Shown: positions 1 to 10,703, counted from the first letter of the stretch. The stretch is DNA of 64,000 nucleotides from Pseudomonadales bacterium (GCA_002708905.1 PAPM01000011.1:177627-241626), one strand, 5' to 3'. The notes: generated by a model not told the origin, from the sequence alone. Program-made: numbers and translations.

Positions 1-2697
1 TTCTTCCAGCGCCTGGGAAGCTTCTTGCAGGTAGGGCACACCGGTATAACGGGTGGCGCCGTGCAGTTTGTGCACCACTTCCTGCAGGGTTTCATAGTCC
101 TCGTCCTCCAGCAAAACCCGGATGGTATCCTTGTCCTTTTGCAGGGAGTTGAACAACATTTCCAGCATTTCTTCTGCCAGATCTTCCTTGTTGTTGGCCA
201 GTTTTAGCCCCAAAACCATATCAACCGGTTCATCGGCGGCTCGCTCTGTGTGTATTTCAGATTCCAGCTCTTCCTCCGCTTGCAGGTTAACACCGGTCCA
301 CTTGTGGATGATGTGCATCAGCTGAGCTTCGTTGATGGGTTTGGTAACGTAATCATCCATACCGGAATTAAGGAGTGCATGTTTTTCGCTGGCCAGTGCG
401 TGGGCGGTGACAGCAATGATGGGGGTATGAGTATCGCGGGCTTCCATGGCGCGGATGCGCCGAGCGGTTTCAACACCATCCATCACCGGCATCTGAATAT
501 CCATCAATACCAGATCAAAAGTGCGTTGCTCCATTTGTTGCAAGGCTTTGATACCGCTGTCACAGGATGTCACCGAAACCTTCAGATCCTCCAGTAGCGC
601 GCACAATAGTTTCAGGTTGGCCGGGTTGTCGTCGACGGCAATAATGTTAAGGTCAGATGCTGTCAGGGTTGCCAGCGGCTCCGGAGAGCTGGAGGTATCC
701 TTCGATCCAGTTTCAAAAGCGTCCGACTCCAGCAGGTTGCCCAACACCTCATAGGCTTTCTGCTGGCACAGTGGTTTGGTGATCAACGGTAATTGCTCGC
801 CGTCCAGGAGTTCAGCCAGTGTGGTCTGGTCGGCCGGGTTGCCGTGGAGCACGATGGGAATCCGGTGGTGATTCAGTTTGCACAGTTGGGTAACGTCGGT
901 GTATTGCGGTTTTTGGGCGTTAACCCCCAGGATCACGGCCTGCGGAAGCACGCTGTCGGTGGAGCGGAGCAGGTTGGTGAGCGCCCCGATATCAGAGTAC
1001 TCAATCACTTCAATCTTGCGTTTCTGCAGGGAGTTGCGCAGGTTGGCCCGGACCGTGGCGTTGGCGTCACAGATGGCGATCTTGCAGCTTTGGTTGATGA
1101 TCAGCGGCACGTAGGATGCGTCTTTGTTATGCACCTTGGCACGGAACGTAAACCAGAAAGTGGAACCCTGGCCCGGTTCGCTTTCCAGCCCGATTTCGCC
1201 GCGCATCTGTTCCACCAGATGTTTGGAAATCACCAGGCCCAGACCGGTGCCGCCAAAACGGCGGGCAGTGGTGGTGTCTGCCTGGCGGAAAGCACTGAAC
1301 AGGGCCCGTTGCTGCTCCTTGGTGAGGCCAATCCCGGTATCAGAGACGGTGACTTTGATGGTGGCCATGTCATATTTCTGGTCATCCAGCATCACCCGGA
1401 TCACCACTTCACCGTGCTCGGTAAACTTGATGGCATTGTTCACCAGATTGGTGAGGATCTGTTTCAAACGCAGCGGATCGCCGATCACACCGGTTGGTAC
1501 ATCGGAATAGAACAGGCTGACCTGCTCCAGATGCTTTTCATAGGCCAGCGGTGCCAGCATGGTCAGCACGTCCTCGACGACTTCCTGGAAGTTCAGGGGA
1601 ATCTGGTCCAGAACCAGCTTGCCTGCTTCAATCTTGGAGAAGTCCAGAATGTCATTGATGATGGACAGCAGGCTTTCCGATGACTTCTGGATGGTGTCGA
1701 GATAGTCCCGTTGGGTAAGGGAAATATCACTTTTCAGCAGCAGGTTGGTGAAACCGATGATCCCGTTCAGGGGAGTGCGGATTTCATGGGACATATTGGC
1801 CAGAAATTCGGACTTGATGCGGCTGGCCTCCAGTGCTTCTTTTCTGGCCAGGTCCAGTTCGATGTTCTGGATTTCGATGGTTTCCAGGGTTTCCCGCAAA
1901 TCCTCGGTGGCCTGGTCAACGTTCTGTTGCAGTTCCTGCTGGCCTTCAAGGATCGAGGAACCCAGTTGATTCAGCGCAGACTGCAGTGCGCGCAGTTCGC
2001 CGTAGGCGTCCTCCTTCAGTCGAACCTCGAGGTCACCGTTGCCCATTTCCGTGAGCGCGTTGTTGATGCCTTCCACCACCCTGCCAATGCCGTTGGCGAA
2101 GCGAATGGCCACAGCACCGCTGACGGCCAGGGCCAGGATCAGTAGCAGCACGGTGTAAAGCAGGCTGCGGTATTTCGCGATCACCAGGTTGGAGCGATCG
2201 ATCTCCACCTCCAGCCAACCGGCATTCTCTTCCCCGCCGGCCAGTGGATGATAGGACGAGGCCGGGAAGATGGGATGGATAACCCGCAGGGTGGTGTCGG
2301 TCAGGCGCCCGGTGGCGTGTTTGATGTCGGGGTCAGGCAGAAGGGGGATTCCCTCCGGAAGGGGGCGCATCTTGGGGCCGGCCCGGGTGATCAGGGTTCC
2401 GTCCACTTCATGAATGGCCACGGAGCGGACGTTGTCTTCCTCCAGAATCCGCTGGGCATAGAAGGGCAGGGTATGGCCCTGGCGCTGGGTCATGCTCTCG
2501 AAAATGCCATGGGAGAAGGAGGCCGCGATCATTTCTCCCTGATCCAGCAGGGACTCGTCCAACTCCTGGAAACGCTGCAGGGTGAACAGGCTGGCGAGCA
2601 CCAGACCAATCACCAGAACCGGTACCAGGCTTATGGTCAGGGCACGGGAGCGTAAGCCCATACCTTTCAATAAGTTAAATCGTTCTGTTAGCTTCAC
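1..2697 (-). CDS. gacS: Hybrid sensor histidine kinase GacS/BarA (C-terminus cut by window edge)
   Basis: Membrane sensor kinase that, in this family, phosphorylates the response regulator GacA/UvrY and drives the Rsm/Csr small RNAs. The reading frame shows a transmembrane segment near residues 19-40, a periplasmic loop, a second one near 177-200, a HAMP region, a HisKA domain with phospho-acceptor H304 in NMSHEIRTPLNG, an HATPase with SDTGIGL and GGTGLGL, a weakly conserved first receiver, a second receiver with DLVLMDIQMP, and the start of an Hpt domain with HKLHG. Only roughly the last few dozen residues are outside the window. Two starts are possible, GTG at 2697 or ATG at 2661; neither has a strong ribosome site. 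The gacS-cysM-rlmD-relA-mazG neighbourhood is the one known from Pseudomonas, which supports the name. Confidence 0.93.
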   Translation of the reverse strand, partial: MKLTERFNLLKGMGLRSRALTISLVPVLVIGLVLASLFTLQRFQELDESLLDQGEMIAASFSHGIFESMTQRQGHTLPFYAQRILEEDNVRSVAIHEVDGTLITRAGPKMRPLPEGIPLLPDPDIKHATGRLTDTTLRVIHPIFPASSYHPLAGGEENAGWLEVEIDRSNLVIAKYRSLLYTVLLLILALAVSGAVAIRFANGIGRVVEGINNALTEMGNGDLEVRLKEDAYGELRALQSALNQLGSSILEGQQELQQNVDQATEDLRETLETIEIQNIELDLARKEALEASRIKSEFLANMSHEIRTPLNGIIGFTNLLLKSDISLTQRDYLDTIQKSSESLLSIINDILDFSKIEAGKLVLDQIPLNFQEVVEDVLTMLAPLAYEKHLEQVSLFYSDVPTGVIGDPLRLKQILTNLVNNAIKFTEHGEVVIRVMLDDQKYDMATIKVTVSDTGIGLTKEQQRALFSAFRQADTTTARRFGGTGLGLVISKHLVEQMRGEIGLESEPGQGSTFWFTFRAKVHNKDASYVPLIINQSCKIAICDANATVRANLRNSLQKRKIEVIEYSDIGALTNLLRSTDSVLPQAVILGVNAQKPQYTDVTQLCKLNHHRIPIVLHGNPADQTTLAELLDGEQLPLITKPLCQQKAYEVLGNLLESDAFETGSKDTSSSPEPLATLTASDLNIIAVDDNPANLKLLCALLEDLKVSVTSCDSGIKALQQMEQRTFDLVLMDIQMPVMDGVETARRIRAMEARDTHTPIIAVTAHALASEKHALLNSGMDDYVTKPINEAQLMHIIHKWTGVNLQAEEELESEIHTERAADEPVDMVLGLKLANNKEDLAEEMLEMLFNSLQKDKDTIRVLLEDEDYETLQEVVHKLHGATRYTGVPYLQEASQALEE

Positions 2698-2886
2698 GTG
2701 GTTCGACCGATGGCTTTTTATTCAGTATAGCCATCTTCTCCTTATAAAATCCCTGTCAATCCCTATGCCGCCACCCCTCAAATTCGCGGTTGGTGGGGCC
2801 GTAATAAAAAAGCAGTAATGTTATGCGTCCGGCACCCGTGCAGGGTACAATAAGGCCCCGTTTATACAAAACAGTTAATCGGAACA

Positions 2887-3780
2887 ATGCATTATCCCAC
2901 GATTGAAGACTTTGTAGGAAATACGCCGCTGGTGCGTTTGCAGCGCCTGCCGGGGGACACCAGCAATACCATTTTGGTGAAGCTGGAGGGGAATAATCCC
3001 GCCGGATCGGTTAAGGATCGACCTGCACTGAGTATGATCCAGCATGCCGAGCAGCGGGGGTTGATCAAGCCCGGTGACACCCTGATCGAGGCGACCAGCG
3101 GGAATACCGGGATAGCTCTGGCCATGGCGGCCGCTATCAAGGGCTATCGGATGGTCCTCATCATGCCCGACAATATGAGTGCTGAGCGTCGTGCCGCCAT
3201 GTCTGCCTATGGTGCGGAGCTGATTCTGGTGTCCAAAGAACAGAGTATGGAAGGCGCCCGCGACCTGGCGGACCAGATGCAGCGGGAGGGCAAAGGCCTG
3301 GTTTTGGACCAGTTCTCCAACCAGGACAACCCCCAGGCCCACTACGAGGGTACCGGTCCGGAAATCTGGCGGGATACCCGGGGCACCATTACCCATTTTG
3401 TCAGTTCCATGGGAACCACCGGCACTATCATGGGTACCTCCCGTTACCTCAAGGAGATGAATCCGGAGATCCAAATTGTAGGTTTACAACCGCGGGAAGG
3501 GGCTTCTATTCCCGGCATTCGCCGTTGGCCCAAAGAATACCTGCCCAGCATTTTCGATGCTTCCCGGGTGGATCAGGTGATTGATGTCGCGCAGAAGGAT
3601 GCTGAGGTGACCATGCGTCGCCTGGCCAGTGAGGAGGGGATATTCTGTGGTGTCTCATCTGGTGGTGCAGTTGCGGGGGCTCTGCAGCTCTCCAGCCAAT
3701 TGGAAAATGCCGTCATCGTGGCCATTGTCTGCGATCGCGGAGATCGCTACCTATCCACAGGCGTGTTCGACCCGGCCTGA
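2887..3780 (+). CDS. cysM: Cysteine synthase B (O-acetylserine sulfhydrylase)
   Basis: PLP enzyme of the cytoplasm that makes L-cysteine from O-acetylserine and sulfide; the CysM branch can also use thiosulfate. At 297 residues it matches the family length. K43 in GSVKDRP is the expected PLP lysine, TSGNTG near residue 70 is the substrate loop, and GTTGT near 175 binds the cofactor phosphate. It is transcribed divergently from gacS. Its stop lies 2 bases before the start of the PolB-like exonuclease, so the two are probably co-transcribed. A TACAAT hexamer at 2846-2851 could be the -10, but no good -35 is visible. Confidence 0.95.
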   Translation: MHYPTIEDFVGNTPLVRLQRLPGDTSNTILVKLEGNNPAGSVKDRPALSMIQHAEQRGLIKPGDTLIEATSGNTGIALAMAAAIKGYRMVLIMPDNMSAERRAAMSAYGAELILVSKEQSMEGARDLADQMQREGKGLVLDQFSNQDNPQAHYEGTGPEIWRDTRGTITHFVSSMGTTGTIMGTSRYLKEMNPEIQIVGLQPREGASIPGIRRWPKEYLPSIFDASRVDQVIDVAQKDAEVTMRRLASEEGIFCGVSSGGAVAGALQLSSQLENAVIVAIVCDRGDRYLSTGVFDPA

Positions 3781-3782
3781 TC

Positions 3783-4631
3783 ATGAATGTACTCGTCTTT
3801 GATATAGAAACCGTTCCCGACGTTGCGGGCGGGCGCCGTTTGTTTGGCCTGGAAGGGTTGGATGACGCTGCTGCCGCACAAGCCATGTTCAACCTCCGAC
3901 GTCAGGAAGCCGGCAACGATTTTTTGCGTCATCACTTGCAGCGCATCGTTGCCATATCGGCTGTGTTTCGATCCCGTGACCAGATTGCAGTCTGGAGTCT
4001 GGGGGATGAAAACGCGGATGAAAAAACCATCCTGGAGAAATTCTTCGCCATCATCGAACGCTATTCTCCCACCTTGGTGAGTTGGAACGGCTCCGGTTTT
4101 GATTTGCCGGTGTTGCACTATCGTGCGTTGGTGCACGGTGTTGCCAGCCCCCGCTATTGGAATCAGGGCAATGAAGACCGGGAGTTTAAATGGAATAACT
4201 ATCTCAGCCGGTATCATGAACGCCATACCGACCTTATGGATTTGCTGGCACTCTATAATAACCGTGCCTTTGTGCCATTGGATCAGATGGCTGCTCTGTT
4301 GGGCTTCCCCGGCAAGATGGGCATGAGTGGCGCAAAGGTGTGGGAGGCGTTCCAGGCGGGGGACATCAAAGGGATCCGTGACTATTGCGAGACAGACGTG
4401 CTCAATACATGGCTGGTCTATCTGCGTTTTCAACTGATTCGCGGTTACATCATGGACGAGGGATACCAGATGGAGCTGGATCTGGTGAAAGACTATTTAC
4501 AGCGGGAAGCGCGTCCTCACTTCCAGGAATTTTTGCAACATTGGCAGGGTTCCGGCGTCACTGCCCGGGAAGCTGCATCCAACGAATCAGATGATGGTTC
4601 ACATAACGGTTCACATAACAAAGGTAATTAA
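3783..4631 (+). CDS. Predicted 3'-5' exonuclease, PolB-like (PF10108 type)
   Basis: Stand-alone DEDD-family 3'-5' exonuclease related to the proofreading domain of family B DNA polymerases; the substrate is not established for this branch. Motif I is VFDIET with D7 and E9, motif II is WNGSGFD with D107, and motif III is YCETDVLNTW with D205, so the metal-binding acids are all present. There is no polymerase domain. The last 16 residues are a low-complexity Ser/His/Asn/Gly tail with a repeated GSHN, probably disordered. It sits between cysM and rlmD in the same direction with gaps of 2 and 13 bases. Function is inferred from the motifs only. Confidence 0.85.
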   Translation: MNVLVFDIETVPDVAGGRRLFGLEGLDDAAAAQAMFNLRRQEAGNDFLRHHLQRIVAISAVFRSRDQIAVWSLGDENADEKTILEKFFAIIERYSPTLVSWNGSGFDLPVLHYRALVHGVASPRYWNQGNEDREFKWNNYLSRYHERHTDLMDLLALYNNRAFVPLDQMAALLGFPGKMGMSGAKVWEAFQAGDIKGIRDYCETDVLNTWLVYLRFQLIRGYIMDEGYQMELDLVKDYLQREARPHFQEFLQHWQGSGVTAREAASNESDDGSHNGSHNKGN

Positions 4632-4644
4632 GGTTTAGCTGTAC

Positions 4645-5976
4645 ATGGCCAGAAGAAAACGCAAGCAGTCACTTCCCGTTGATCCGGTGAGTATTGAGAT
4701 CACCGCTATGAGCCATGACGGCCGCGGCATTGGTCGTATTGAAGGCAAAACCACCTTCGTGGACAGTGCGTTGCCCGGCGAGACCGTGCGTTTCGTGTAT
4801 ACCCAAAAACGCGGCAAGTTTGATGAAGGGCGCACTGTCGAAGTGATTCAGGCGAGCTCTGACCGGGTTGAGCCCCGCTGTGCCCAAGCCAACATCTGCG
4901 GTGGCTGCAGTTTGCAGCACATGAGCCCCGATGCCCAGATCCAGATGAAGCAGGGTGTATTGCTGGAGCAGTTACAGCACTTTGGTGCACTGCAACCGCA
5001 AGAAGTCCTGCCACCGCTAACCGGTCCCGTATACGGTTACCGGCGCAAAGCCCGCCTGGGTGTGAAGTTCGTAATTAAGAAAGAATCGGTGCTGGTGGGT
5101 TTTCGGGAGAAACGCAACAGTTTTCTTGCTGAGATCGATCAATGCCATGTCTTGGCTGAAGAAGTAGGCTTGCGCTTTCCTGAACTCAAAGCGCTGATTA
5201 TGTCTCTACAGGCCAAAAACTCGATTCCCCAGATTGAAGTGGCGAAAGGGGATGATGGTGTTGCCTTGATCGTGCGACACCTGGATGCCCTCAGCGAACA
5301 GGATCAGCTGGCGCTGCAAGCGTTCTGTGAACAGGCTGAGTTGCAACTTTATTTGCAGCCTGGCGGTAACGATACTGTGCACAAGGTGTGGCCTGAGGGC
5401 GAGGCGCGCTTAAGCTATCGCTTGCCCCGGTTTGATTTGCAGATGAAATTCCACCCCACGGACTTTACCCAGGTTAATCAGGATATTAACCAAGACATGA
5501 TTGCCACAGCTCTGGAATTCATGGATGTACAGTCTGATGAGCGAATTCTGGACCTGTTTTGTGGTTTGGGGAACTTTACCCTGCCGTTGGCTACTAAGGC
5601 TGCTCAGGTCGTCGGGGTGGAAGGGGATGATGCCATGGTGGTGCGGGGGCGTGAAAACGCTGAATTCAATGGCTTGAATAACGTCACCTTTTATGGCGCT
5701 GATTTGACGAAACCCTTTGATGATCAGCCCTGGGCGCAGGGTGGTTTCGATAAGATTCTCATCGATCCTCCCCGCTCCGGCGCATTGGAGATCGTTGCTA
5801 AAATGACAGTCTTCAAACCGAAACGAATCGTCTATGTATCCTGTAATCCAGCGACTCTGGCCCGAGATGCCGGGGAGCTAAAAAAGCAGGGATACAAGCT
5901 GTTAAAAGCGGGTGTTATGGATATGTTTCCCCATACCACACATGTTGAATCCATCGCCGTATTTGAACCGGAATAA
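4645..5976 (+). CDS. rlmD: 23S rRNA (uracil-1939-C5)-methyltransferase
   Basis: SAM-dependent methyltransferase (formerly RumA) that makes m5U at the position equivalent to E. coli U1939. An N-terminal TRAM RNA-binding domain covers about residues 12-70. The iron-sulfur ligands C79, C85, C88 and C167 are in place. The Rossmann part has [16 protein letters not shown], and the catalytic cysteine is C400 in [11 protein letters not shown]. At 443 residues it is full length. A basic start (RRKRKQ) is typical. relA begins 4 bases after its stop, so the genes are likely one transcript. Confidence 0.96.
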   Translation: MARRKRKQSLPVDPVSIEITAMSHDGRGIGRIEGKTTFVDSALPGETVRFVYTQKRGKFDEGRTVEVIQASSDRVEPRCAQANICGGCSLQHMSPDAQIQMKQGVLLEQLQHFGALQPQEVLPPLTGPVYGYRRKARLGVKFVIKKESVLVGFREKRNSFLAEIDQCHVLAEEVGLRFPELKALIMSLQAKNSIPQIEVAKGDDGVALIVRHLDALSEQDQLALQAFCEQAELQLYLQPGGNDTVHKVWPEGEARLSYRLPRFDLQMKFHPTDFTQVNQDINQDMIATALEFMDVQSDERILDLFCGLGNFTLPLATKAAQVVGVEGDDAMVVRGRENAEFNGLNNVTFYGADLTKPFDDQPWAQGGFDKILIDPPRSGALEIVAKMTVFKPKRIVYVSCNPATLARDAGELKKQGYKLLKAGVMDMFPHTTHVESIAVFEPE

Positions 5977-5979
5977 ATT

Positions 5980-8256
5980 ATGGTAACGGTGCGCAACCAG
6001 CAGGTAATTCGAGAAGACGGCAGCGTTGATCTGGATGCCTGGATCAGCCGTCTGAAGGACAAGGTGGAGATCAGCGATGAAGCTGGTTTGCGCGAGGTGG
6101 CGCTGTATGCCCAGGAGTTGGAGAACGCAGCCGTCGCCCGGGATGATGCCAAGTGGGAAAGCAGCAACAGTTTTCATACCGGGTTGGAAATCGCGGAAAT
6201 CCTGGCGGAATTGCATCTGGATACGGACGCGTTGAAGGCCGCCGTTATTTATCGGGCCGTGCGGGAAGGCAAGGCTTCGCTTGGCAATGTGAGCAAGCGA
6301 ACAGGTGGCGATATCGCCAAACTGATCGAGGGCGTGCTACGCATGGCAGCCATCAGCGCGGTGATGAATCCTGAGAATGCGGTGGTACTGGGGCAGGCAA
6401 CCGACCAGCTGGATAACCTGCGTAAAATGCTGGTGGCCATGGTGGATGACGTCCGGGTGGCACTGATCAAATTGGCGGAGCGTACCTGTGCCATCCGGGC
6501 GGTAAAGAATGCACCGGAAGAACGTAAGCAGAAGGTAGCCCGCGAAGTATTTGATATCTACGCACCCCTGGCCCATCGTCTGGGCATTGGTCATTTGAAA
6601 TGGGAGCTGGAAGATCTTTCTTTCCGTTATCTGCAGCCCGATGCTTATATGCGCATCGCAAAGCTGCTGGATGAGAAGCGACTGGATCGCGACGAATATA
6701 TTCGCCGGGTGGTGGATCAGTTGCACAGTGCGCTGGCCCGAGTTGGGGTCGAGTCCGATATCAGTGGTCGGGCTAAACACATCTACAGTATCTGGCGCAA
6801 AATGAAACGCAAGAATATCGACTTCTACCAGGTTTATGATATTCGAGCGGTGCGTGTGTTGGTGCCGGACATTCGGGATTGCTACGCGGCTCTGGGGGTG
6901 GTCCATAACATCTGGCAGCACATTCCCCGGGAGTTTGATGATTACATTGCCACCCCTAAGGAAAATGGCTATCGCTCGCTGCATACTGCTGTTTTGGGAC
7001 CGGAAGGCAAAGTGTTGGAGGTGCAGATCCGCACCCATGACATGCATGATGAAGCCGAACTGGGTGTGTGTGCGCACTGGCGTTATAAGGAAGGCAGTAC
7101 CGGAAAAAGTGATAGCTATGACGGCAAAATTGCCTGGTTGCGTCAGGTCTTGGAGTGGCAGGAAGAATTGGGCGACAGTGCGGTCAGCAATGTGTTGTCG
7201 CAATTCAGTGAAGACATCATTGACGAGCGGGTTTATGTGTTCACCCCCGAAGGGCATGTGGTGGACCTGGCGCAAGGTGCAACTCCACTGGATTTCGCTT
7301 ATCACATTCACACTGAGGTTGGGCACCGTTGCCGGGGCGCAAAGGTCAACGGCCGTATTGTGCCACTGAATTATCAATTGCGAACCGGTGAACAGGTTGA
7401 AGTGTTGAAAGGCAATGAATCCCGCCCCAGTCGTGATTGGTTGCAGCCTACATTGGGCTTCCTGGGAACCAACCGGGCCCGGGCCAAGGTAGTCCATTGG
7501 TTCAAGCTGCAGGATCGCGATCGCAATATCGAAGGTGGCCGCGAGTTACTGGATAAGGAATTCAAACGCCTGGATGTGGGCAAGCTGAACCTGGATCGGG
7601 TGGCACAATCCCTTAACCTGAAAACCGCCGATGATATTTACGCCGCAGTCGGTGCCGGTGATCTGCGTGTCAGTCAGGTGCTGAACAGCATTCAGGAGCT
7701 TGGCAGCGAAACCGGGCGCCAGCAGGAGCTGCTGCCTCTTGATATTCGCAAACCCAAAGTCAACCCTATTACTTCTGAGTTCAGCATCAATGGCGTGGAT
7801 AATTTGATGACGTCCATCGCCGGTTGCTGCAAACCTGTTCCCGGTGATGAAGTGGTTGGCTATATCTCCGTTGGCCGTGGTGTCACAGTGCACCGCAAAC
7901 ATTGCAAGGAATTGCAGCGCCTGATGGAAATCCACGGCGATCGGGTGGTGGATGTGACTTGGTCTGCGGAGGCAGGCCGCACATATCCGGTGGAAGTGTT
8001 CATCAAGGCCTATGACCGCCAGGGATTGTTGCGTGACATTACCCAGGTTTTAGCCCATGAACGGGTAAACGTGACGGCGATCAATACCAAGTCAAATCCG
8101 ACCGATAATACTGCAACCATGCAGGTTACGATGGACATTAACAGTTTGGCAGGGTTGGGGGATGTGCTCGGGCGCATCAATCAGCTTTCCAATGTGATCG
8201 AGGTGCGGCGTTCGCACCAAGGGCCGGGTAGTAGTGATGAGCAATCTCGACATTGA
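5980..8256 (+). CDS. relA: GTP pyrophosphokinase RelA, (p)ppGpp synthetase I
   Basis: Ribosome-associated alarmone synthetase of the stringent response. Domain order: N-terminal pseudo-hydrolase in which the HD-box histidine and aspartates are absent (AAVIYRAVREG where SpoT has the HD motif), synthetase near residues 245-380 with FDDYIATPKENGYRSLHT and EVQIRT, TGS domain near 405-465, a Cys-rich zinc-finger-like region with GCCKPVPGDE and HRKHC, and a C-terminal ACT domain near 672-745. The 758-residue length is normal. Loss of the HD motif is expected for gammaproteobacterial RelA, so it should be synthetase-only. Its end overlaps the start of mazG by 20 bases. Confidence 0.96.
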   Translation: MVTVRNQQVIREDGSVDLDAWISRLKDKVEISDEAGLREVALYAQELENAAVARDDAKWESSNSFHTGLEIAEILAELHLDTDALKAAVIYRAVREGKASLGNVSKRTGGDIAKLIEGVLRMAAISAVMNPENAVVLGQATDQLDNLRKMLVAMVDDVRVALIKLAERTCAIRAVKNAPEERKQKVAREVFDIYAPLAHRLGIGHLKWELEDLSFRYLQPDAYMRIAKLLDEKRLDRDEYIRRVVDQLHSALARVGVESDISGRAKHIYSIWRKMKRKNIDFYQVYDIRAVRVLVPDIRDCYAALGVVHNIWQHIPREFDDYIATPKENGYRSLHTAVLGPEGKVLEVQIRTHDMHDEAELGVCAHWRYKEGSTGKSDSYDGKIAWLRQVLEWQEELGDSAVSNVLSQFSEDIIDERVYVFTPEGHVVDLAQGATPLDFAYHIHTEVGHRCRGAKVNGRIVPLNYQLRTGEQVEVLKGNESRPSRDWLQPTLGFLGTNRARAKVVHWFKLQDRDRNIEGGRELLDKEFKRLDVGKLNLDRVAQSLNLKTADDIYAAVGAGDLRVSQVLNSIQELGSETGRQQELLPLDIRKPKVNPITSEFSINGVDNLMTSIAGCCKPVPGDEVVGYISVGRGVTVHRKHCKELQRLMEIHGDRVVDVTWSAEAGRTYPVEVFIKAYDRQGLLRDITQVLAHERVNVTAINTKSNPTDNTATMQVTMDINSLAGLGDVLGRINQLSNVIEVRRSHQGPGSSDEQSRH

Positions 8257-9115
8257 TCTCAGCACCGCCACCCCGTTGGAACGGATTCGCTATTTGATGG
8301 CGCGTTTGCGTGAGCCCGAAGTCGGCTGCCCTTGGGATCTGAAGCAGACCTATAGCACCATCGCGCCGTTCACCATTGAAGAAGCCTATGAAGTGGCGGA
8401 CACCATCGCCAGGGGCGATTTTGAGCACCTGAGGGAAGAGTTGGGCGACTTGTTTTTTCAGGTGGTGTTCTACAGCCAGATGGCCGAAGAAGAAGGGCGT
8501 TTCCATTTCGATGAAGTCCTGGCGGAGCTGGAAGCAAAACTGGTCCGGCGTCACCCCCATGTGTTTCCGGAAGGTACCCTGCAAAGCCGTATTGAACCTG
8601 GGCAACAAATTTCTGAACAGACCATTAAATTCAACTGGGATGCCATCAAGCAGCAGGAGAAGGCAGAGAAAAAGCAATTAGGCGAATCCATTTTGGATAC
8701 CATGCCCGGCGGTATGTCGCCACTGAAACGGGCCCATAAGCTACAGAGTGTGGTGGCGAAAAAAGGGTTCGATTGGCAAGACCCCACACTTGTTATGGCC
8801 AAACTGGAAGAGGAAATCGGCGAGCTGGGTGCAGAGGTGTATGGTAAGGCGCCTACCGAATTGATTGCTGATGAACTGGGTGATCTGATGTTCTGCTGTG
8901 TCAACCTTGCGCGCCATTACAAACTGGACCCGGAAATGGTTATGGTCAAAGCCAATCAGAAATTTGAACGGCGTTTCCGTACCCTGGAGCGCGCCCTCAA
9001 GGATCAGGGTGTATCATTGGATGAAGCCAGCCTGGAACAGATGGAGCAGGAATGGCAACGAGCGAAGTTGGCGCAGCCAGAAGAGGTGACCCCAGAGGGT
9101 AATGGCAATGACTAA
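8237..9115 (+). CDS. mazG: Nucleoside triphosphate pyrophosphohydrolase MazG
   Basis: Hydrolyses (d)NTPs to the monophosphate plus pyrophosphate; in E. coli it also lowers ppGpp during starvation. Two MazG repeats are visible: the first with [14 protein letters not shown] and [11 protein letters not shown], the second with EEEIGEL and [12 protein letters not shown], each supplying the acidic metal ligands. The protein is 292 residues, longer than the E. coli enzyme because of an insert and a C-terminal tail. ATG at 8237 was preferred to the GTG one codon upstream. It overlaps relA upstream and moaA downstream, so translational coupling is likely. Confidence 0.95.
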   Translation: MSNLDIDLSTATPLERIRYLMARLREPEVGCPWDLKQTYSTIAPFTIEEAYEVADTIARGDFEHLREELGDLFFQVVFYSQMAEEEGRFHFDEVLAELEAKLVRRHPHVFPEGTLQSRIEPGQQISEQTIKFNWDAIKQQEKAEKKQLGESILDTMPGGMSPLKRAHKLQSVVAKKGFDWQDPTLVMAKLEEEIGELGAEVYGKAPTELIADELGDLMFCCVNLARHYKLDPEMVMVKANQKFERRFRTLERALKDQGVSLDEASLEQMEQEWQRAKLAQPEEVTPEGNGND

Positions 9116-10094
9116 TCTGGTGGACAAATTCGGACGCAAGGTGAACTATCTGCGAATTTCGGTGACGGATCGTTGCGATTTTCGTTGCGTCTATTGCATG
9201 GCAGAGGAAATGACCTTCCTGCCGCGTACCCAGATTCTCTCGCTGGAAGAAATTCATCGTATTGCCAATGCCTTTGTTGATCTGGGTGTGAAGAAGATCC
9301 GTCTTACCGGTGGTGAACCCCTTATCCGACGCAATGTGATTACGCTTATTGAGAAGCTGGGGCAGATGCCCATGCTGGATCAGTTGGTGATGACCACAAA
9401 CGGATCGCAGTTGGAAAAATCTGCGCCGCTTCTGAAGCAGGCTGGAGTAAAACGCATCAATATCAGCCTGGATAGCCTGGATCCTGAACGGTTTCGAAAT
9501 CTGACCCGAACCGGTGATTTGTCCCAGGTCTTGAACGGCATTGATGCGGCGCTGGGGCAGGGCTTTGATAGCGTCAAAATCAACGCTGTCATACTGAAGG
9601 GGCGCAATGATGATGAAATTCTGCCGTTGATCGATTTCGCTCGTGCTAAAGGAACGGACATTACATTCATAGAAGAGATGCCGCTGGGGAATATCTCCGA
9701 ACACCAGCGGGATGAGTGTTTCATGTCTTCAGAAGCCGTGCGGGAAGTGATTAGCAGCCGTTATGCTCTGAACCCCATCACTCACTCCAGTGGTGGCCCG
9801 GCCCGCTACTATCGGTTTGAGGACAGTGCCAGCAAGGTGGGGTTTATCTCACCCCATAGCCATAATTTTTGCGGCGACTGCAACCGCGTGCGTTTAACGG
9901 CAGAAGGCCGTCTCTTGTTGTGTCTGGGCAACGAACATTCCGTCGATTTGCGAGCGGTGGTGCGATCCACTGATGACGATGCTGTTCTTCGGCAAGCTAT
10001 TGTCGATGCCATGGGGTTGAAGCCGGAACAGCATTATTTTGATTTGCAGGATGAGCCCCAGATCGTTCGCTTTATGAATATGACCGGCGGTTGA
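9108..10094 (+). CDS. moaA: GTP 3',8-cyclase MoaA (molybdenum cofactor)
   Basis: Radical SAM enzyme that, together with MoaC, converts GTP to cyclic pyranopterin monophosphate, the first step of molybdenum cofactor synthesis. The N-terminal cluster is CDFRCVYC (C23, C27, C30 from the chosen start) and the C-terminal cluster is formed by [10 protein letters not shown] plus a later LLLC. The protein ends in the conserved Gly-Gly. ATG 9108 was chosen because the AGAGGG sequence lies 8 bases upstream; ATG 9102 is too close to it but remains possible. It overlaps the end of mazG and is followed by moaB; moaC, moaD and moaE are not in the window. Confidence 0.95.
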   Translation: MTNLVDKFGRKVNYLRISVTDRCDFRCVYCMAEEMTFLPRTQILSLEEIHRIANAFVDLGVKKIRLTGGEPLIRRNVITLIEKLGQMPMLDQLVMTTNGSQLEKSAPLLKQAGVKRINISLDSLDPERFRNLTRTGDLSQVLNGIDAALGQGFDSVKINAVILKGRNDDEILPLIDFARAKGTDITFIEEMPLGNISEHQRDECFMSSEAVREVISSRYALNPITHSSGGPARYYRFEDSASKVGFISPHSHNFCGDCNRVRLTAEGRLLLCLGNEHSVDLRAVVRSTDDDAVLRQAIVDAMGLKPEQHYFDLQDEPQIVRFMNMTGG

Positions 10095-10157
10095 ACTCGT
10101 TGAGAACGGAAGGTTCGGCCCGCTGGTATTAAATTAATTGATATTAGGAACCAAACC

Positions 10158-10703
10158 ATGAGTGCATCTGCAGAATTTATCCCGGTCAAAGTCGCCATTT
10201 TGACTGTGTCTGATACCCGAACAGAAGATACCGATACCTCCGGAAAACTTTTGCAGGAAAGCGTGACGGCCGTTGGCCATGAGGTAACGGACAAGAGGAT
10301 TTCCCTGGACGATGTTTATCAGATTCGCGCCATTGTGTCTGCGTGGATTGCCTCGGCGGAAGTGGAAGCGATTCTGATCACCGGTGGTACCGGTTTTTCC
10401 GAAAGGGATACCACACCTGAAGCGGTGGAGCCTTTGTTCGACAAGCAGATAGAAGGGTTCGGTGAGCTGTTCCGTCAGATTTCCTATTCCGAAATAGGTA
10501 CCTCTACGGTGCAATCCCGGGCTGTCGGTGGTTTGGCGAATAATACCGTGATTTTCTGCATGCCGGGTTCCACCAACGCCTGCCGCACGGCCTGGGGCGG
10601 TATCATTCGGGAGCAACTGGATTCCACCCATAAGCCCTGCAATTTTGTGAAGCTGATTACGGATCATCGTTTGAATGTTGAAGCCTGCGAGTCCCGCGGA
10701 TGA
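10158..10703 (+). CDS. moaB: Molybdenum cofactor biosynthesis protein MoaB
   Basis: MogA/MoaB-family protein thought to act in molybdopterin adenylylation, preparing the cofactor for molybdate insertion. Key blocks are ILTVSDTRTEDTDTSG at the N-terminus, TGGTGFSERDTTPEAVEP near residues 75-92 and MPGSTNACRTAW near 134. The 181-residue length fits MoaB. An AGGAA ribosome site lies 7 bases before the ATG. The moeA start overlaps its stop in an ATGA arrangement, which fits joint function of adenylyltransfer and metal insertion. Confidence 0.93.
   Translation: MSASAEFIPVKVAILTVSDTRTEDTDTSGKLLQESVTAVGHEVTDKRISLDDVYQIRAIVSAWIASAEVEAILITGGTGFSERDTTPEAVEPLFDKQIEGFGELFRQISYSEIGTSTVQSRAVGGLANNTVIFCMPGSTNACRTAWGGIIREQLDSTHKPCNFVKLITDHRLNVEACESRG

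Noticed and set aside
793..1683. Plus-strand frame of 296 codons
   Set aside because: Antisense shadow of the GacS/BarA kinase core, where histidine-kinase motifs are clear on the minus strand.
2754..2759. TTGACA on the minus strand as -35 of the gacS gene
   Set aside because: The best -10 (TATACT, 2724-2729) is 24 bases away, far from the usual 16-18.
6337..7497. Minus-strand frame of 386 codons
   Set aside because: Antisense shadow of relA.
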